From positions 9,340,248 through 9,404,247 of the forward strand of contig NW_004955476.1 in assembly GCF_000276665.1 (NCBI RefSeq): 64,000 bases of DNA, given 5' to 3'. Within the stretch, counting starts at the first letter, position 1. Each line of letters begins with the position of its first letter. The notes beneath the pieces are model-generated. The model did not search any database, had not been told where the DNA came from, and was given only the letters and a program-made list of their open reading frames with translations. Positions 24,313-35,492 of this stretch are shown here, piece after piece. Source of the DNA: Chinchilla lanigera. Its lineage: Eukaryota; Chordata; Mammalia; Rodentia; Chinchillidae. Both the position numbers and the translations under genes were made by a program.

Positions 24313-25156
24313 TTCACGCTTTTGTGCTTTTTGTTAGTTTGTTTTTTGAACTGAGACTTTTGTGTTGATAATAATGGAAAGATTTATTGCTAGTATAGAG
24401 ACCTGTTTAGGTTCGCTTTTGAGTGGTGTTCCCTGGACGTGGTTATTGGCATTTGCCTTTGTCCCAGGATCCAACCACTGGGCATTTGGACCAGTACCTA
24501 GTTCTCCAGGAATGTGGCATGTTGTTGATGACACAAAGGGCAATATCAATATTGACATCCAAAGAAAACCTATTATTAGCAAAAGTTATGTCACTTTGGG
24601 TACAGTAATAAAATGAACAACAATAATAGCATCCAAGGAAAAATGGGTGTTGACATACCCTAAGAACTAATGGTGTATCACCCTTAACTATAGAAAAGAG
24701 ATCTATAACTATAGTATAAACACTAAGACAAATATTGACCTATGGTAAATATCTACAAAATGTTACTTCCACTAACAATAAACAGTGTTCAACAATAATA
24801 ACATACAATTTACTAGCTATCTACACATTCATAAAGTGTAATGGTTATACTAGTAAAGCTGGAAGAGGTGGGGAACTAAAGAATGAAAAAATTAAAATTT
24901 GAAGAATTCATCAATGGAAAATAATAGGGCAAAGAGAGAAATGAGATTGGGGATCCTATTGAGGAATAAAACGAAATTAATAGTATCCAAAAACAAGCAC
25001 AGAAAAGCTCAAAAAAGAAAAAGAAGCAGAAAGCAAAATACAAAAAATGAAAGAAAGATTAGAAGGAAGAAAAAAGGTAAGAAATGAAAAGAAAGAGAAT
25101 CCAAAAGGAGAAAAGGAGAAAAAATTTTAAAACTTGATGAAAAAATGAGAGAAATA

Positions 25157-25185
25157 GTTTGTTTGTTTGTTTGTTTGTTTGTTTT
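25157..25185. repeat. (GTTT)n microsatellite
   Basis: Seven tandem GTTT units inside an A/T-rich part of the probable L1 leader. The preceding 240 bases are A-rich with no guanine-cytosine coding character. Confidence 0.85.
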
Positions 25186-25900
25186 AAACTGTATATATTG
25201 AGTCTTTAAAAAAGATTCCTCTGTGTTTTTCAATCCATGGTTTCCTTCCAGGATCTTCAGTCTTGGAATCTAACAGTTTCTCCACCTAATTTTAGAGCCT
25301 GTGGATGTATGCCAGACAGGCTCCTCTGTCCATCCACCCCAGACTGTGGTGACTTTACAAGCTAAGGCACATCCTTGCTCACACTGGTAAATGAGAAAAG
25401 CCATCAGCCCTCTGATCTCTGCTGGATCTAGGCTGTGGGATGGGATCAAGGCAAATTGTTAGACCTAATGATAACACTGCTAGGCCTGGTTTCTCACTAT
25501 GGATAGCAGGGCCCATCCCTCTCCCAGCCTAAGATCCAAATTCTCAGGGATCCATGTCTAGCCAGCACCCTCTCTGCAACTGCCTCCTGTGACTGTCTCT
25601 CACCCTGTCACCATGTGAGGTTAATACTCGAATCTCTGAAGCTGCCGGCCAGGTCTGTACTTTCTCCCTGGTCTTCTGGCCCTTGGGTCTTACTTTCTCT
25701 CTCTGGGCATTATCCATGACCTGGGTCAGGTCAGTTTGTTGGTTATTGCCTCTGCTGCCCCATGCCAAGGGTAAGCAAAACATAGAATTAGATTGGACTT
25801 GGTGGGTGGTCATGGCCAGGCAGCCACTTCCTCATAGAAGGCTTTGGGTATGTCATGCTTTAACCATTTCATCATTCTCTAGCTCTGCTTGATTTTCATA

Positions 25901-28900
25901 AGACATAACACAATTTTTACTATTTTAAATATTTTATGTGTTTGCTTGACTTCTGAATATCTCCCACAATTATGAGTTACTCAGGTATTAGGGTCACATG
26001 TGTTACATTCACCTTCACATGCTCAACATTCACTAGAATAGTGAATGCCTGGATATACACAGATATATAAGTGAGTACCTAAGTGTGCTTAGCTATATAC
26101 ATGAATTAAGTCTTTGAAAACTTAATTGTCTTCATATTTCCTGTCTTGTAAAGAAAGTTCCTGTCTCAGGCTATATAGATTCCATTTACAGGATGAAGAA
26201 GTACCTTGAATATTAATTTTTTCTAAGATTACTTGTTATTGAGCTGAACCAATATCCTGTGGATTTTCACACATTTAGCCGGGGATGCAGCTGGTTCCCA
26301 TTTCCACATTCCCTAACTAGGTGTAGGGTGCACAGAACAGAAAGCTTTAGCCTTTGCTAGCTGAGTAGCTCCTTCACTGAAGAAAGGGTGACTGTGGACA
26401 GGAAGAGGATCCCTGTCATAATTCCAAAGGTCTCTCTATTTGTACATATAATAATATATAAGAAAAACTTGGTCATTTTCCCCACCCTCAAAATGACTCT
26501 GTTCTTTGATCTCAGTACCATTTACTGACATTGTTCCTATGGCTTTTAAAATAGCAAGATTTTATCAGCACTGAAAGCAACTTAACTGACGTGGGGTGCT
26601 TCCACCCCTCCTACTCACTGTGTAGCCTTCTATACTTCGGGTCTTCTTCCAGTCTTAGGGAGGGGAGTTCTGATTCAGAAACAGTGCCATCATTTCTTAA
26701 GAACTTGGTGATTAGAGAACGTGCAGACACTTTAACACAAGCTCTGACACACAGAGAAAGTGCTTCTTTGTCTTTTTATTCCCTAAAACTGGCACTTCAC
26801 TACCTGGCCACATCCCATGGGTAGTAAACAGTGTTTTCCTTGAATGGCCCCAAACTCTTGGGGGATTTTCTTCAACCTTAGTCAGCTTCTGCTTCCCATG
26901 CTCTGAATAAAATGCAGAGTCAGGAACACAGATTATAACAGTCTGTAACATCAGGCCTGGGGCGGGCATTTTCTCAAGTTCCCCAGGTGTTTCTTGTGTA
27001 CACCTCAGTTTAGAATCGTGTTAAGCAAGTATCCCATGCTGGTGCACAAATTGTTCCAGGAAGGGTTTGTTTTGTTTTGTTTTTATTTTTATGAAAGATA
27101 AGATTTAAAGGTTTTTAGAGAAGTCCAAAAGTCAGGAAGGGAGAAAAAGAGAAGAGCTAGAGGAAAGAGTGATACAAGTGAAGGCAGAGATATGTGGAAG
27201 CCTTGTATTTCAGGGAGCACCAAACTCGGCCTCCCGCAGGTCAGGTCTGCTCCTCTCCTCCAAGTCTCTCCAGCACAGTCTGTGGGGCTCTTTAGGACAG
27301 TGGCAGCATGCAGCTGTTGCAGTGCACTGCCATCCCTGAGCACCTGCACGCAGGGAAGGAACCCAATCTCAGTTCTCAAGATGGTGCTTTCTGCTCTAGG
27401 ACAGAGAGGGCACAACCCAGGAGAACCAGAAGCCTGATGGAACCCTCCTCCTCCCCCAACCTGGCAGCATCCTTCCAAAGTCCTTCAGATTGCAATATTT
27501 TGGGGACAGTCAGTGACAGCACAGAGTTGCCATTTTAACTGTGCTATAAACATGGTTTCTTCCTTTCCTCTTCTCTCTGCCAAGCTATTGCCCTGTCGCA
27601 GGAGCACTTCTCTCTGCTCGTCGTTCTATTTGCACACATGGTGCAGTGGGGTAGGACAGACCATTAGTTTTGTGGTACAGACCTGCAAAAGTAGAGAACA
27701 GTGTTATCTGGTGATGACGCCCACCAGGTGCCATCATTTACTGCCACTGGCTCTGACTGGAGAGGTCTCTGTTGAACTTGGCTGCAGTTGCTTATGGTTG
27801 TACAGCCTCAAAACACACCATTTATGCAGACTCTAGTTCAATGTGTTGAAAAAAAACTTCTGGTCTTTTTTGGTTTCCTTAGCCCTACAGGGGATGAGAC
27901 GGGCCCAGAGCCAGGAGTGAACTGCAGCCACCGAGTGAAGGAAAGTGGAGTCACTGTTGGGTCCAAACTCGATTTAGCTGAGAACTTTGGCATTTGGTTT
28001 TGTGATGGTGCACAATAACACGGGCTTATGTATCTGAGCCCTTCCCTTCCAGTGATGTCCCCCACAACTGCCAGGCTGGAGGGTCACAGCTCTCTCAACA
28101 GCACTCCACCCACCTGGGCTATTGTTGAAGGTGATCACACAAACACTGCGACAGCTACTGCTCCACATTTGAAGTGATTCTCTGGCAAAATAGAACAAAT
28201 GTATCTCATGTTGTTGCTTGGTTTTTCCCTTTGTCTTCTCCATTCACCAAACAATACTTCAGTGATGGGAACAATCAAGCAAACAATGGACATTCAGTGT
28301 TATGCCCATAAAACGCTACATTTGCAGTTTGAATCATCACTGTGTCCTGCTTTGCAAACTGACAGAAGTACTCAGATAAAATGCTTATTTATAAATACTG
28401 TCAGTTAGTCTCAAAGTGTGTCAGACTTTCAGGCAGATTGCTTTTACATAAGTTGATTAGAAACAGGCAACTTCACCTCTGTACCTCGTCAGGCCACAAG
28501 AGCTATTGGTGGGCAGAAAATGCCAGCTCTCCTGAGGACAATCACAAGCCTGTGGGCTCCGTTGATTAACATCTGGATCACCTTAAGACTGTTTGTGAAC
28601 CAGCAGGAAATAAATTTCTGGAGAAAGCTGTAGACTTGAGGGTGGCTGCTGTAGTATTTAATAATGAATGGTTTTCTATTGATAGAAAAATATTGAAATC
28701 TGACTTATACATGTGAGGCTGATTCAAATTTGATAAACATGTCCCCAGAGGAAATGACTGGGCTTATTAAAAGCCCAGCAGAGCTGCATAGAACTGCAAT
28801 AGTCTTATCCGATAGTCCTAACTACTGCCCATTCTTCTTCCAGCCAACCAAAGAGGAAGGTCAAAAGTCACCAAAGAGCAGGACTGTGCTTAGTCTAAGT

Positions 28901-29850
28901 TACAAGTGGCTGTGAACTGCCCCGGTACCACAGGCAAGCTGTCGTCTACAAAGCAAGTGTCACTGGCTTGCTGGTAAAACGCGATGTGTTGATGACTGTT
29001 ATATGACATCTAAAATCCCATTTACTAGTAATGGGAAAGTTCGCTGAAGACTTTTGCTTTCTGTCTCCTGATGCTTGGCACGGCACTGTGTGATATTGCC
29101 AATTTTCGCTCCAGGCCCATTCACGTGCAATGGGGAAGACTTCGCAAGAATTTGCACATTTGATGCAGGGTAAAATTATGCCATTTTCATAGCAAATCAA
29201 CTTGCGTCTGGCAGTGAAATGATAGGTACCTTTGCACCTAGAGAAATGCCTTTGTTTTCAAAGAATTTTGAAAAAATGTTCTCCTTATGGGGATTGTGAT
29301 CAAATCATTCTATGGAGAGGCCCAGCTGGGGAGAGTCTTGTTGGCTCTCTCTCCCACTGGGAGCAACTTCTTTTGCCCTTATTATTTCCATTTGCTCATT
29401 ACAAAAAAAAAGCAACACGAGAGTGACACGCACTGACATGCAATCTTTGTCTCCCAAGTGGCACAAATACTTTCCCTTCTCTAATAGCACACAATAAAAT
29501 GTCTGTAAAAGGCAAATTGTTGCCTCTGGAGCATGGGAAATTTCACCTCTATGCACTCTGCTTTTTGTAGTGCCAGAGCCTTGGGTGTTTATTCATGTAA
29601 CTCTACTGATTTGCAGCCTAAGAATAAATAGTGAGCCTCTGCAGAAATTACCAGAGCCTCCTTATCTAGAAATGACACAATGCCTTTCTGTGTCAACAGA
29701 AAGTGGGGGACCCAGGAGCCAGCCCAGCCAAGCTGGTCTGCAGTTGATATCCAAAAAGAGCTGAGACTCCTGAGGAAGGAAATGCACGGGCACTTTTGGG
29801 ATGATTCTCACCAGGAATGGAGCCCAACTCTGATTTACCACTCTATTTCT
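25901..29850. other. Repeat-poor region, no gene recognised
   Basis: I see no L1, SINE or LTR of certain identity. A T-rich patch lies at 27,069-27,090. Open frames of up to 129 codons (27,089-27,478 minus) have no domain, and frames on opposite strands overlap. The paucity of repeats across about 4 kb could mean constraint, but a cross-species alignment is needed to say so. Confidence 0.4.
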
Positions 29851-29851
29851 T

Positions 29852-29985
29852 AAAAATTGTACTCTCGGGGGCTGGGGATTTAGCTCAGCGGCAAAAGCGC
29901 CTGCCTGGCAAGCGCAAGGTCGTGAGTTCGGTTCCCGGTACCGGAGAAAAACCAAAAAAAAAAAAAAAAAATTGTTCTCTCTTCT
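29852..29985 (+). mobile_element. ID SINE, recent, with near-perfect target duplication
   Basis: A well preserved ID body begins at about 29,868: GGGGCTGGGGATTTAGCTCAG (A box), 'caagcgcaaggtcgtgagttc' (B box region) and a GGTACCGGAGAAAAACC end before 18 A at 29,954-29,971. The pre-insertion copy AAAAATTGTACTCTC at 29,852-29,866 and the post-insertion copy AAAAATTGTTCTCTC at 29,967-29,981 differ by one base. The body closely matches the copy at 60,960. The 3' flank is itself tandemly duplicated (see 29,954-30,088). Confidence 0.85.
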
Positions 29986-30088
29986 TTTCTGGAAGAAAGT
30001 AACAGTAAATTCTTGCTCTGAAAAAAAAAAAAAAAAAAATTGTTCTCTCTTCTTTTCTGGAAGAAAGTAACAGTAAATTCTTGCTCTG
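29954..30088. repeat. 68-bp tandem duplication of ID tail plus flank
   Basis: The unit is a poly-A run plus 49 bases of unique flank (starting TTGTTCTCTCTTCTTTTCTG and ending TTGCTCTG). Copy 1 is poly-A 29,954-29,971 (18 A) plus 29,972-30,020; copy 2 is poly-A 30,021-30,039 (19 A) plus 30,040-30,088. The 49-bp parts are identical, so the event is recent relative to the ID insertion. Long frames on the minus strand across this block are an artefact of the repeat. Confidence 0.9.
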
Positions 30089-30167
30089 TAGAACTGATAC
30101 CTAGGACTACTAAGGAGCTCCCCTAGTTTCTTTTTAAAACAACTCCACATGACTTTGAAATTATATA

Positions 30168-30218
30168 TATCCTTTCTTTTTCTTTTTCTTTTTTCTTTTT
30201 TTTTTTTTTTTTTTTTAG
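30168..30218. repeat. T-rich low-complexity tract
   Basis: TTTCTTTTTC-type units merging into a run of over 20 T up to about 30,218. It may be the reverse-complemented tail of a lost SINE, but no SINE body is visible. Confidence 0.7.
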
Positions 30219-30885
30219 GACATCACCTATGATATCTGATTCCCAACTGTATTTCAGGAATGATCCAGCTTGATTCTCATGAATGACCTCTTCTTGTGCC
30301 CTGTAAAGGGGTGGACTGTGCTACTACAGGAAAAACTGAAAAGAAATTAGAGGAGGAAAGGTGGATTGATGCAGCTTTTGGTAGCAAAGGGCTATTTCAG
30401 TTTTATTCGGCAAATGTAGGAGCTTATGTGGAAGCTTGGAAAACTGGGTGACTGAGCCAGAAAACGTCCCTTAGGGTCAAATTTAGGATTTCATGTTCAG
30501 AGAGTCTACCTTATTATCAAATATGCTATGGATAGACATATACATGTTAATAAGTACTACACATATGAATGTTATACATAATTTATTTGACTCTGCTATA
30601 TTACATTTCAATAACAGCTACCAGTTTCCATTTTTCCTCTTGGAATAAAGGGTACCAAGATAATTATTTTACTGGCAATATTTTGTCTCCTCTGATTGCC
30701 TCTCCAAGAACAGATTTAAGGCATCAAATGCTACTTTGTCTAAAATGTGGAAGGGAATAACTTTTAAACAATACTGCATTAAATTACAAGGTATAAGTAA
30801 TCATCATGCCATAACAAGCACAGAAATATACACACATAGCTGTCCTACTAAGGCAAAGCCCACAAAATAATGTGTATGTATGCGT
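30219..30885. other. Unassigned, AT-rich
   Basis: No gene or recognised repeat in this interval. Confidence 0.4.
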
Positions 30886-30889
30886 TGGG

Positions 30890-31025
30890 GTTGCTTTGTT
30901 TTGTTTTTTGAGACGCGGTCTCACTATATATCCCAGGCTTCCCTCAAACTTGTGGTGATCCTGCTGCCTCAGCCTCCTGGGTGTTGGGATTATGGGTAGG
31001 TCCCACCACACCCTGCTATGATGGC
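30890..31025 (-). mobile_element. B1 SINE
   Basis: Plus strand shows the reverse-complement B1: TTTGTTTTTTGAGACGCGG, then TCTCACTATATATCCCAGGC, CCTCAAACTTGTGG, CTGCCTCAGCCTCCTGGGTG, TGTTGGGATTATGGG. B1 is derived from 7SL RNA and moved by L1. Confidence 0.85.
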
Positions 31026-31524
31026 TCTGAGAAGAATTAATCATGTGCATGTCCCAGAGAGAGCAGCTTTGCAGGTGATGACACTCCAGTGTTTGTGGCT
31101 TCAGGGCCCTGCTGCCTTTGGATTCTGGCATAATTTGCTCTGAACTCTGTCCACTGCTTTAACTCTGTTTAAAAAAAGTATTTGAGAAAAAAGTGAATGT
31201 ATTTGCAGAAAATAATTAATAGCCCAGGATGACAAAAACCTTGCAGCTCCCCAAGGAGCCCTGGGCTCCCACCAAGCCCTCTCCTCACACACTTGACTCA
31301 GCCATCCCATCTGCCATGCCCTAACAGCCCTTGGATTTCCAGAGTAGGCACTGCTAGACCAGGCTTCCTTCCATGCTTTCTAGAAAGCCCAAATTAGAAA
31401 ACATCCAGGTAAATGCTCTAAAAGTTGAACCTAATGAAATGATAAAAGCCAGAGAAGTGACAATAGTGTTCAGATTTTATAGCAAATGACATAAACTCTG
31501 TTTTAATTTTGTTGGGGTCTTGTA
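31026..31524. other. Unassigned sequence
   Basis: No gene recognised. Short open frames only. Confidence 0.4.
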
Positions 31525-31650
31525 GCTGGGTCTACTGGCTTATGTCTGTAATCCTAGCACTCACAAGGCTGAGGCAAGAGGGTCAAAACAAAGTCAGAGG
31601 CCAACCTGCACCAGCCTGACCAGCCAAATTCTTTTGTTGTTGGGGGAAAG
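31525..31650 (+). mobile_element. Diverged B1 SINE
   Basis: GTAGCTGGGTCTACTGGC, TGTCTGTAATCCTAGCACTC, AGGCTGAGGCAAGAGGGTC and GCCAACCTGCACCAGCCTGACC give the B1 order, with an unusual CACAAGGC in place of CGGGAGGC. The 3' end decays before 31,660. Confidence 0.7.
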
Positions 31651-32568
31651 GGGTCTGTGTGAAAGAAGCCATTCTAGTAGCATCTGGCTTGTTTTGCCAA
31701 ATCAAATTCATTTTTAAAAACCCCATGTGATTCTTTTGATGACTAACTTTCACATGCTAAATGTTGTTTTACATTAAATGACACAAAATAAATTATTGTA
31801 CTGTGTTTTATTTTGAAACTAGCAGGCTGCCTTATTTTCTTACTGCATAGTTTAACCAGTAGGTCACAGAAAAGTCACGTGTGGGATTATTAGTCAAATA
31901 TCTCCTATGAAGCACATACATAGCTTTCTCTGTATTCTGTTTTAAAGCATTTTGAGAATTTAGATTTTTACTACATGATCATTTCTAATTTCATTTTGAG
32001 AAAAACAATAAAATGGCAACGATAAAATACATTTCTAAAGGGCAATGAAGTTAGACTCTGCCACCATTCTGACTTCCTAAAGGTGTACAGCTCCTTGGAG
32101 AGGACTTGGATGATTGAGGAAACCACTAATCCAGCTACAGAGAAGGCTGTGGGAACCCACTTCCTAGGAGAGGAATTGCTTTCCGCGTCCTCCATCACAA
32201 AGATTTGCAAAGGTCCAGGGAGCTCACAGGGAGGACAGCAGCAGGGTAGAATGTGTGTTTCCAATCTCTCAATTCCTTTCACAGTTTTTGTTGGTGACAG
32301 ACTGTTTCTGGAAAGGCAGCCAAGCACTCTCTCTGGTCTGGACACACTTTGGGCCAGCTCGGTGCTGAAAGCACCTTCAGCTCTATACATTAGACAGGTC
32401 CAGGGAGCGCAGCACGGTGAGCTAGGGAGGGCCCGGGAAACAGAAGCCCACCCCGGATTGTGAAAGGCCGGCCTGTGCACGTGCTTTCCACCCAACTGAC
32501 TGTGATCATTTCTAGTGTGTTCATATTTGCAGTTAAATTAAAGAAAAACTTGCTGAGGACAGGAAGCC
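31651..32568. other. Unassigned; long overlapping open frames
   Basis: Contains a 174-codon minus frame (31,971-32,495) overlapped by a 126-codon plus frame (32,083-32,463). I see no domain in either and no convincing splice signals. Open frames on both strands of the same stretch suggest chance, aided by fewer stop-rich AT runs. Confidence 0.4.
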
Positions 32569-32569
32569 T

Positions 32570-32758
32570 GGCCTTTTTTCTTTTCCAGTATTGAGGACTG
32601 AACTCAGGCAGCTTGAGCTACATCCCTAGCCCTTTTTAGAAATTTTTGAGTCTTGCTAGGTGGCCCAAGCTGGTCTCAAACGTGCCCTCCTCCTTCCTCA
32701 ACCTCCTGAGCAGTTGAAATCGCAGGTGTGAGCCACTGCTCTTGGTGGCCTGGTCTGT
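32570..32758 (-). mobile_element. B1-ID dimeric SINE
   Basis: Read on the minus strand: a B1-like left part (GTGGCTCACACCTGCGATTTC, CTCAGGAGGTTGAGGAAGG, GAGACCAGCTTGGGCCACC) joined through AAGACTC...TTTCTAAAAAG to an ID-like right part with GGGCTAGGGATGTAGCTC and CTGAGTTCAGTCCTCAATACTGG. This B1-dID architecture is known from squirrel-related rodents and dormice and, as I recall, at lower abundance elsewhere. Confidence 0.75.
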
Positions 32759-33290
32759 GAACTTTGGGAATTCTAAATGCTGCCAACTGATGCTTGCTAA
32801 TGAGAAGAACCCCGCACTGGTGCGTTCCCTAAGGAAGCATACAGTGAAGGTCACCAAGAGTCAAGGTGATGGGTAACAATGGCAGCAGGACCAGAGGACA
32901 CAAGAATCCAAAGGCTGGAGTCTCATCCGCGGTGTATGACTGGCTAAAAGAATATTTGTACCACCCTTCAGAACAGTGCAGGACACCTGATACATCTTGG
33001 TTTCCCTGCTATTTGTCTTCCTTTTTATACTTCCGTCTCTTCTGAGCTGAATGTGAAGATACACTCCCAACCATTGCAAAAGGTTTTGGTTTACCCACCT
33101 TTTAGATAACATAGTGATAATATTATGGTGCCTTCCTAAAAGACAAAGCTCTAGTAGTTTGTTATAGGAATACTAGGTAATTCACTTCTTAATCATTTAA
33201 TTTTCTTTAAAGTAATAACAATGTCTTTTGGAATTTCCTGAAAATTACATCTTTGCCTATGTATACTCACCTCGAGAGAAAGGTTTTGAG
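32759..33290. other. Unassigned sequence
   Basis: No clear gene or repeat in this interval. Confidence 0.4.
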
Positions 33291-33299
33291 TTCTTCACA

Positions 33300-33722
33300 G
33301 TAAATAGTATAAATGACAAGAGTTGGTTCTATAACAAATAAATGTTCTTTCAATTTGTCATTTATTAAAAAAAATCAAGGAACAGGCAAGATAATAAAAG
33401 CAGCATGTATTTATTACTGAAGAAAGGCAATCTGCACATTATATTATTGCCATTAACAAAGCATTGTTTAAGTAATTTGTGAAGTGGGAACCTCACTTTC
33501 CTTGAGATTCAGAAGCAAAAGCACCTTCAAATGACACTCACTCTGTCAGTATCTCCATAAGAGGTAACTGAACCCAATAGAGTTCTTTAAAGAAGACAGT
33601 GTTAACGGCAAGGCGCAGCATGTACGTATAACAGAATTTAACTTTCATAACATAGAGTAGAACAGCATGGCGAGCACAGTTATTAAATCTATCGTGCCAG
33701 GATATAAGATTAAATCGTAGGT
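33300..33722 (-). other. Candidate terminal exon and 3' UTR (weak)
   Basis: On the minus strand a good splice acceptor (CCCTTTCTTCACAG, pyrimidine tract at 33,723-33,737) precedes position 33,722. In one frame 25 codons follow, ending in the hydrophobic segment LITVLAMLFYSML and a TGA at 33,645-33,647; an alternative frame stays open for about 62 codons ending at 33,538. Downstream is an AT-rich stretch with two AATAAA signals (about 33,410 and 33,345). These look like a last exon, and hydrophobic C-termini are typical of membrane or GPI-anchored proteins, but I do not recognise the protein and chance is quite possible. Confidence 0.25.
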
Positions 33723-34675
33723 CTGTGAAGAAAGGGCTGAATGTTGTCACCCCGTCTTTTTGGGTTACAAAGCTGTGTACTGCAGACACACAGATGGCCA
33801 AGTCTCCCTCCAGGGCATCCCATGACAGGACAGCTCCGCCCACCCACCGCATCCCTTCGTGCACAGGGTGTGCAGGGCTCTGGCCAGCTGGGCCACCCTA
33901 AGATGGGAGGAGCAGTCACCCAGTAGCTACAACACAGGGACAGCCACAGTGGAACTCAGGGCGGCATCAGAGTGTTCAGAACGAGAGACACAGGTCTTGG
34001 GAGAGAACTGTGATCCTTGATCCGACCATCTGCTCACTTGTAATTGCTAGAAACAGGCAGAGCAGGAGGGGAAGAGGCACACACAAACATCCCCCGAAAT
34101 GCATCCACAGCAGCCACCGTGCCTTGGGCGAAGGCTCTCTTCTACGTCTCTATTTCCATGGAAAAATCACCTTGCTGTTTCAGAAATTCCTAGGAAACTC
34201 TGGATTGAGAATCTAAACATCTCAAAATAGCTTTAAAAAAAATTCTTTTTATGACCAAGAAACTAGAACAGGAAAAGGCAAGGAGAACCAGACTCAGGAC
34301 TCCGTGAGACCCTCACTTGTATGAGTTTCACCCATCAGAACCAAAGCCTATTTCCCTCAAAATGCAGGACCCAGGTCCATGCCAGCCCCAAAATCACCAC
34401 CAACACTTCGGATTATGGAGCCCTGAGGGCAGCAGCCCACACCCCTGCAGCACGCAGCGGGCCAGCCGGGAATATCTGCGAAGCCAGCCGGGCATCCAGA
34501 GCAAGCTAAGAAGCACAGTGATGTGCAATCCACGGAGCACGGCCACCACTCACTGCTTTTAACAAGGGATGGGCGGACTGAACTGAATACTGGTTGAAAT
34601 TGCCCTAGAATATATTCCCTTCTGGAGAGTGGGATAGTCTAAAAAGCCCAGGGCCTTCGTACTGTGTTACAACTC
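33723..34675. other. Unassigned sequence
   Basis: No repeat recognised. GC-richer patches at 33,790-33,900 and 34,370-34,560 contain short frames on both strands without domains. Confidence 0.4.
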
Positions 34676-34815
34676 CCATCCCTTTTTACTTTTCACTGGG
34701 AGCCAAGGTCTTGCCAAGTCTTTAAATTGCCCAGGCTGGGACTGAGCTTTCAATCTTCCTGCCTCAGCCTCACAGAGTGCTAGGATGGCAAGTGTGTGCC
34801 ACCAGGTCCATCTCT
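34676..34815 (-). mobile_element. Diverged B1-like SINE
   Basis: Plus strand: CCCTTTTTACTTTTCACTGG, CCAAGGTCTTGCCAAG, TTGCCCAGGCTGGGACTG, TTCCTGCCTCAGCCTCACAG and GTGCTAGGATGGCAAGTGTG, the reverse-complement B1 order with mismatches. Confidence 0.65.
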
Positions 34816-35186
34816 GAGAGTGATTTTAAGCACAGCCCTATTCCTCCTGCAGTTTCACAGCATATATGTGCATGAAGCAACATGAAGAAAAAAATGTTAA
34901 ATTTTTAAATCTTTAGATTTGAAATTGAGAGGATTCTGACAGCTCCCAGGTAGATATTTACAGTGACCAAAGACAATTAACTCATTCCATCTACTTCCAC
35001 ACATTTCTCCTAGGACAATGAGGTAAAAGTAGAAAAATTCACAATAGCAACAATTTGAGGCTTGTGAATGTATTCAGCCACATAAAGAAGGGTTCACTAG
35101 ACATAAGGTGAGGATTTGTGGAAATAGTTACAACGCTGGTACATTTTAGCTGTACTCCCCCAAAGTATAATGAAGTATGATTTCCA

Positions 35187-35212
35187 TACACACACACACA
35201 CACACACACACA
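35187..35212. repeat. (CA)n microsatellite
   Basis: About 13 CA units, followed by a CATACATAGA tail. Confidence 0.9.
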
Positions 35213-35377
35213 TACATAGAAAAAAAATAAGACTGCAGCGCTTAAAGGAAAGGAATATTGCTGAAAGACAGAGGTGATGATGACTGCAACAATTATAGCC
35301 TGAATGTGTGGACACATGTCTATGGACAGGATGCTTATCTGCGAGCTCCCAAGGACTGCATGGTTTCATTCTACACA

Positions 35378-35492
35378 AAGAACTATTATCCTTGTTCCGC
35401 TGAGGAGGGAAATGAAGAACAGAGAGGCCGCATATCATCACCAAGCTCACTCAGCTAGCAAGAGAAGACATGGGGTTTTAAACTAGGAAAAA
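35378..35492 (-). mobile_element. MIR SINE core
   Basis: Plus strand: AACTATTATCCTTGTTCCGC, GAGGAGGGAAATGAAGAAC, AGAGAGGCCGCATATCATC, ACCAAGCTCACTCAGCTAGC, TGGGGTTTTAAACTAGG. The 'cacacagctag' and 'gaggaaactgag' equivalents are both present in the right order for a reverse MIR. Confidence 0.6.

Larger units (their letters stand above)
19057..25900 (-). mobile_element. Long decayed LINE-1, 5' boundary uncertain
   Basis: A nearly full-length L1 retrotransposon reads leftward. Its 3' end is near 19,057-19,065 (minus-strand CATGTGCTAATAAAAAG tail). Then come the 3' UTR polypurine tract, ORF2 (endonuclease and reverse transcriptase) from about 19,300 to 23,100, ORF1 to about 24,300, and an A-rich then GC-richer leader, probably 5' UTR, up to about 25,900. 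All frames carry stops and frameshifts. Two ID SINEs interrupt it, at about 21,079-21,186 and 23,369-23,460. The L1 consensus for this lineage is not available to me, so the 5' limit is an estimate. Confidence 0.85.

Noticed and set aside
29662..30150. A 162-codon minus-strand frame with repeated ERREQFFFF-type residues.
   Set aside because: It is the reverse translation of the ID element, its poly-A and the 68-bp duplication, not a gene.
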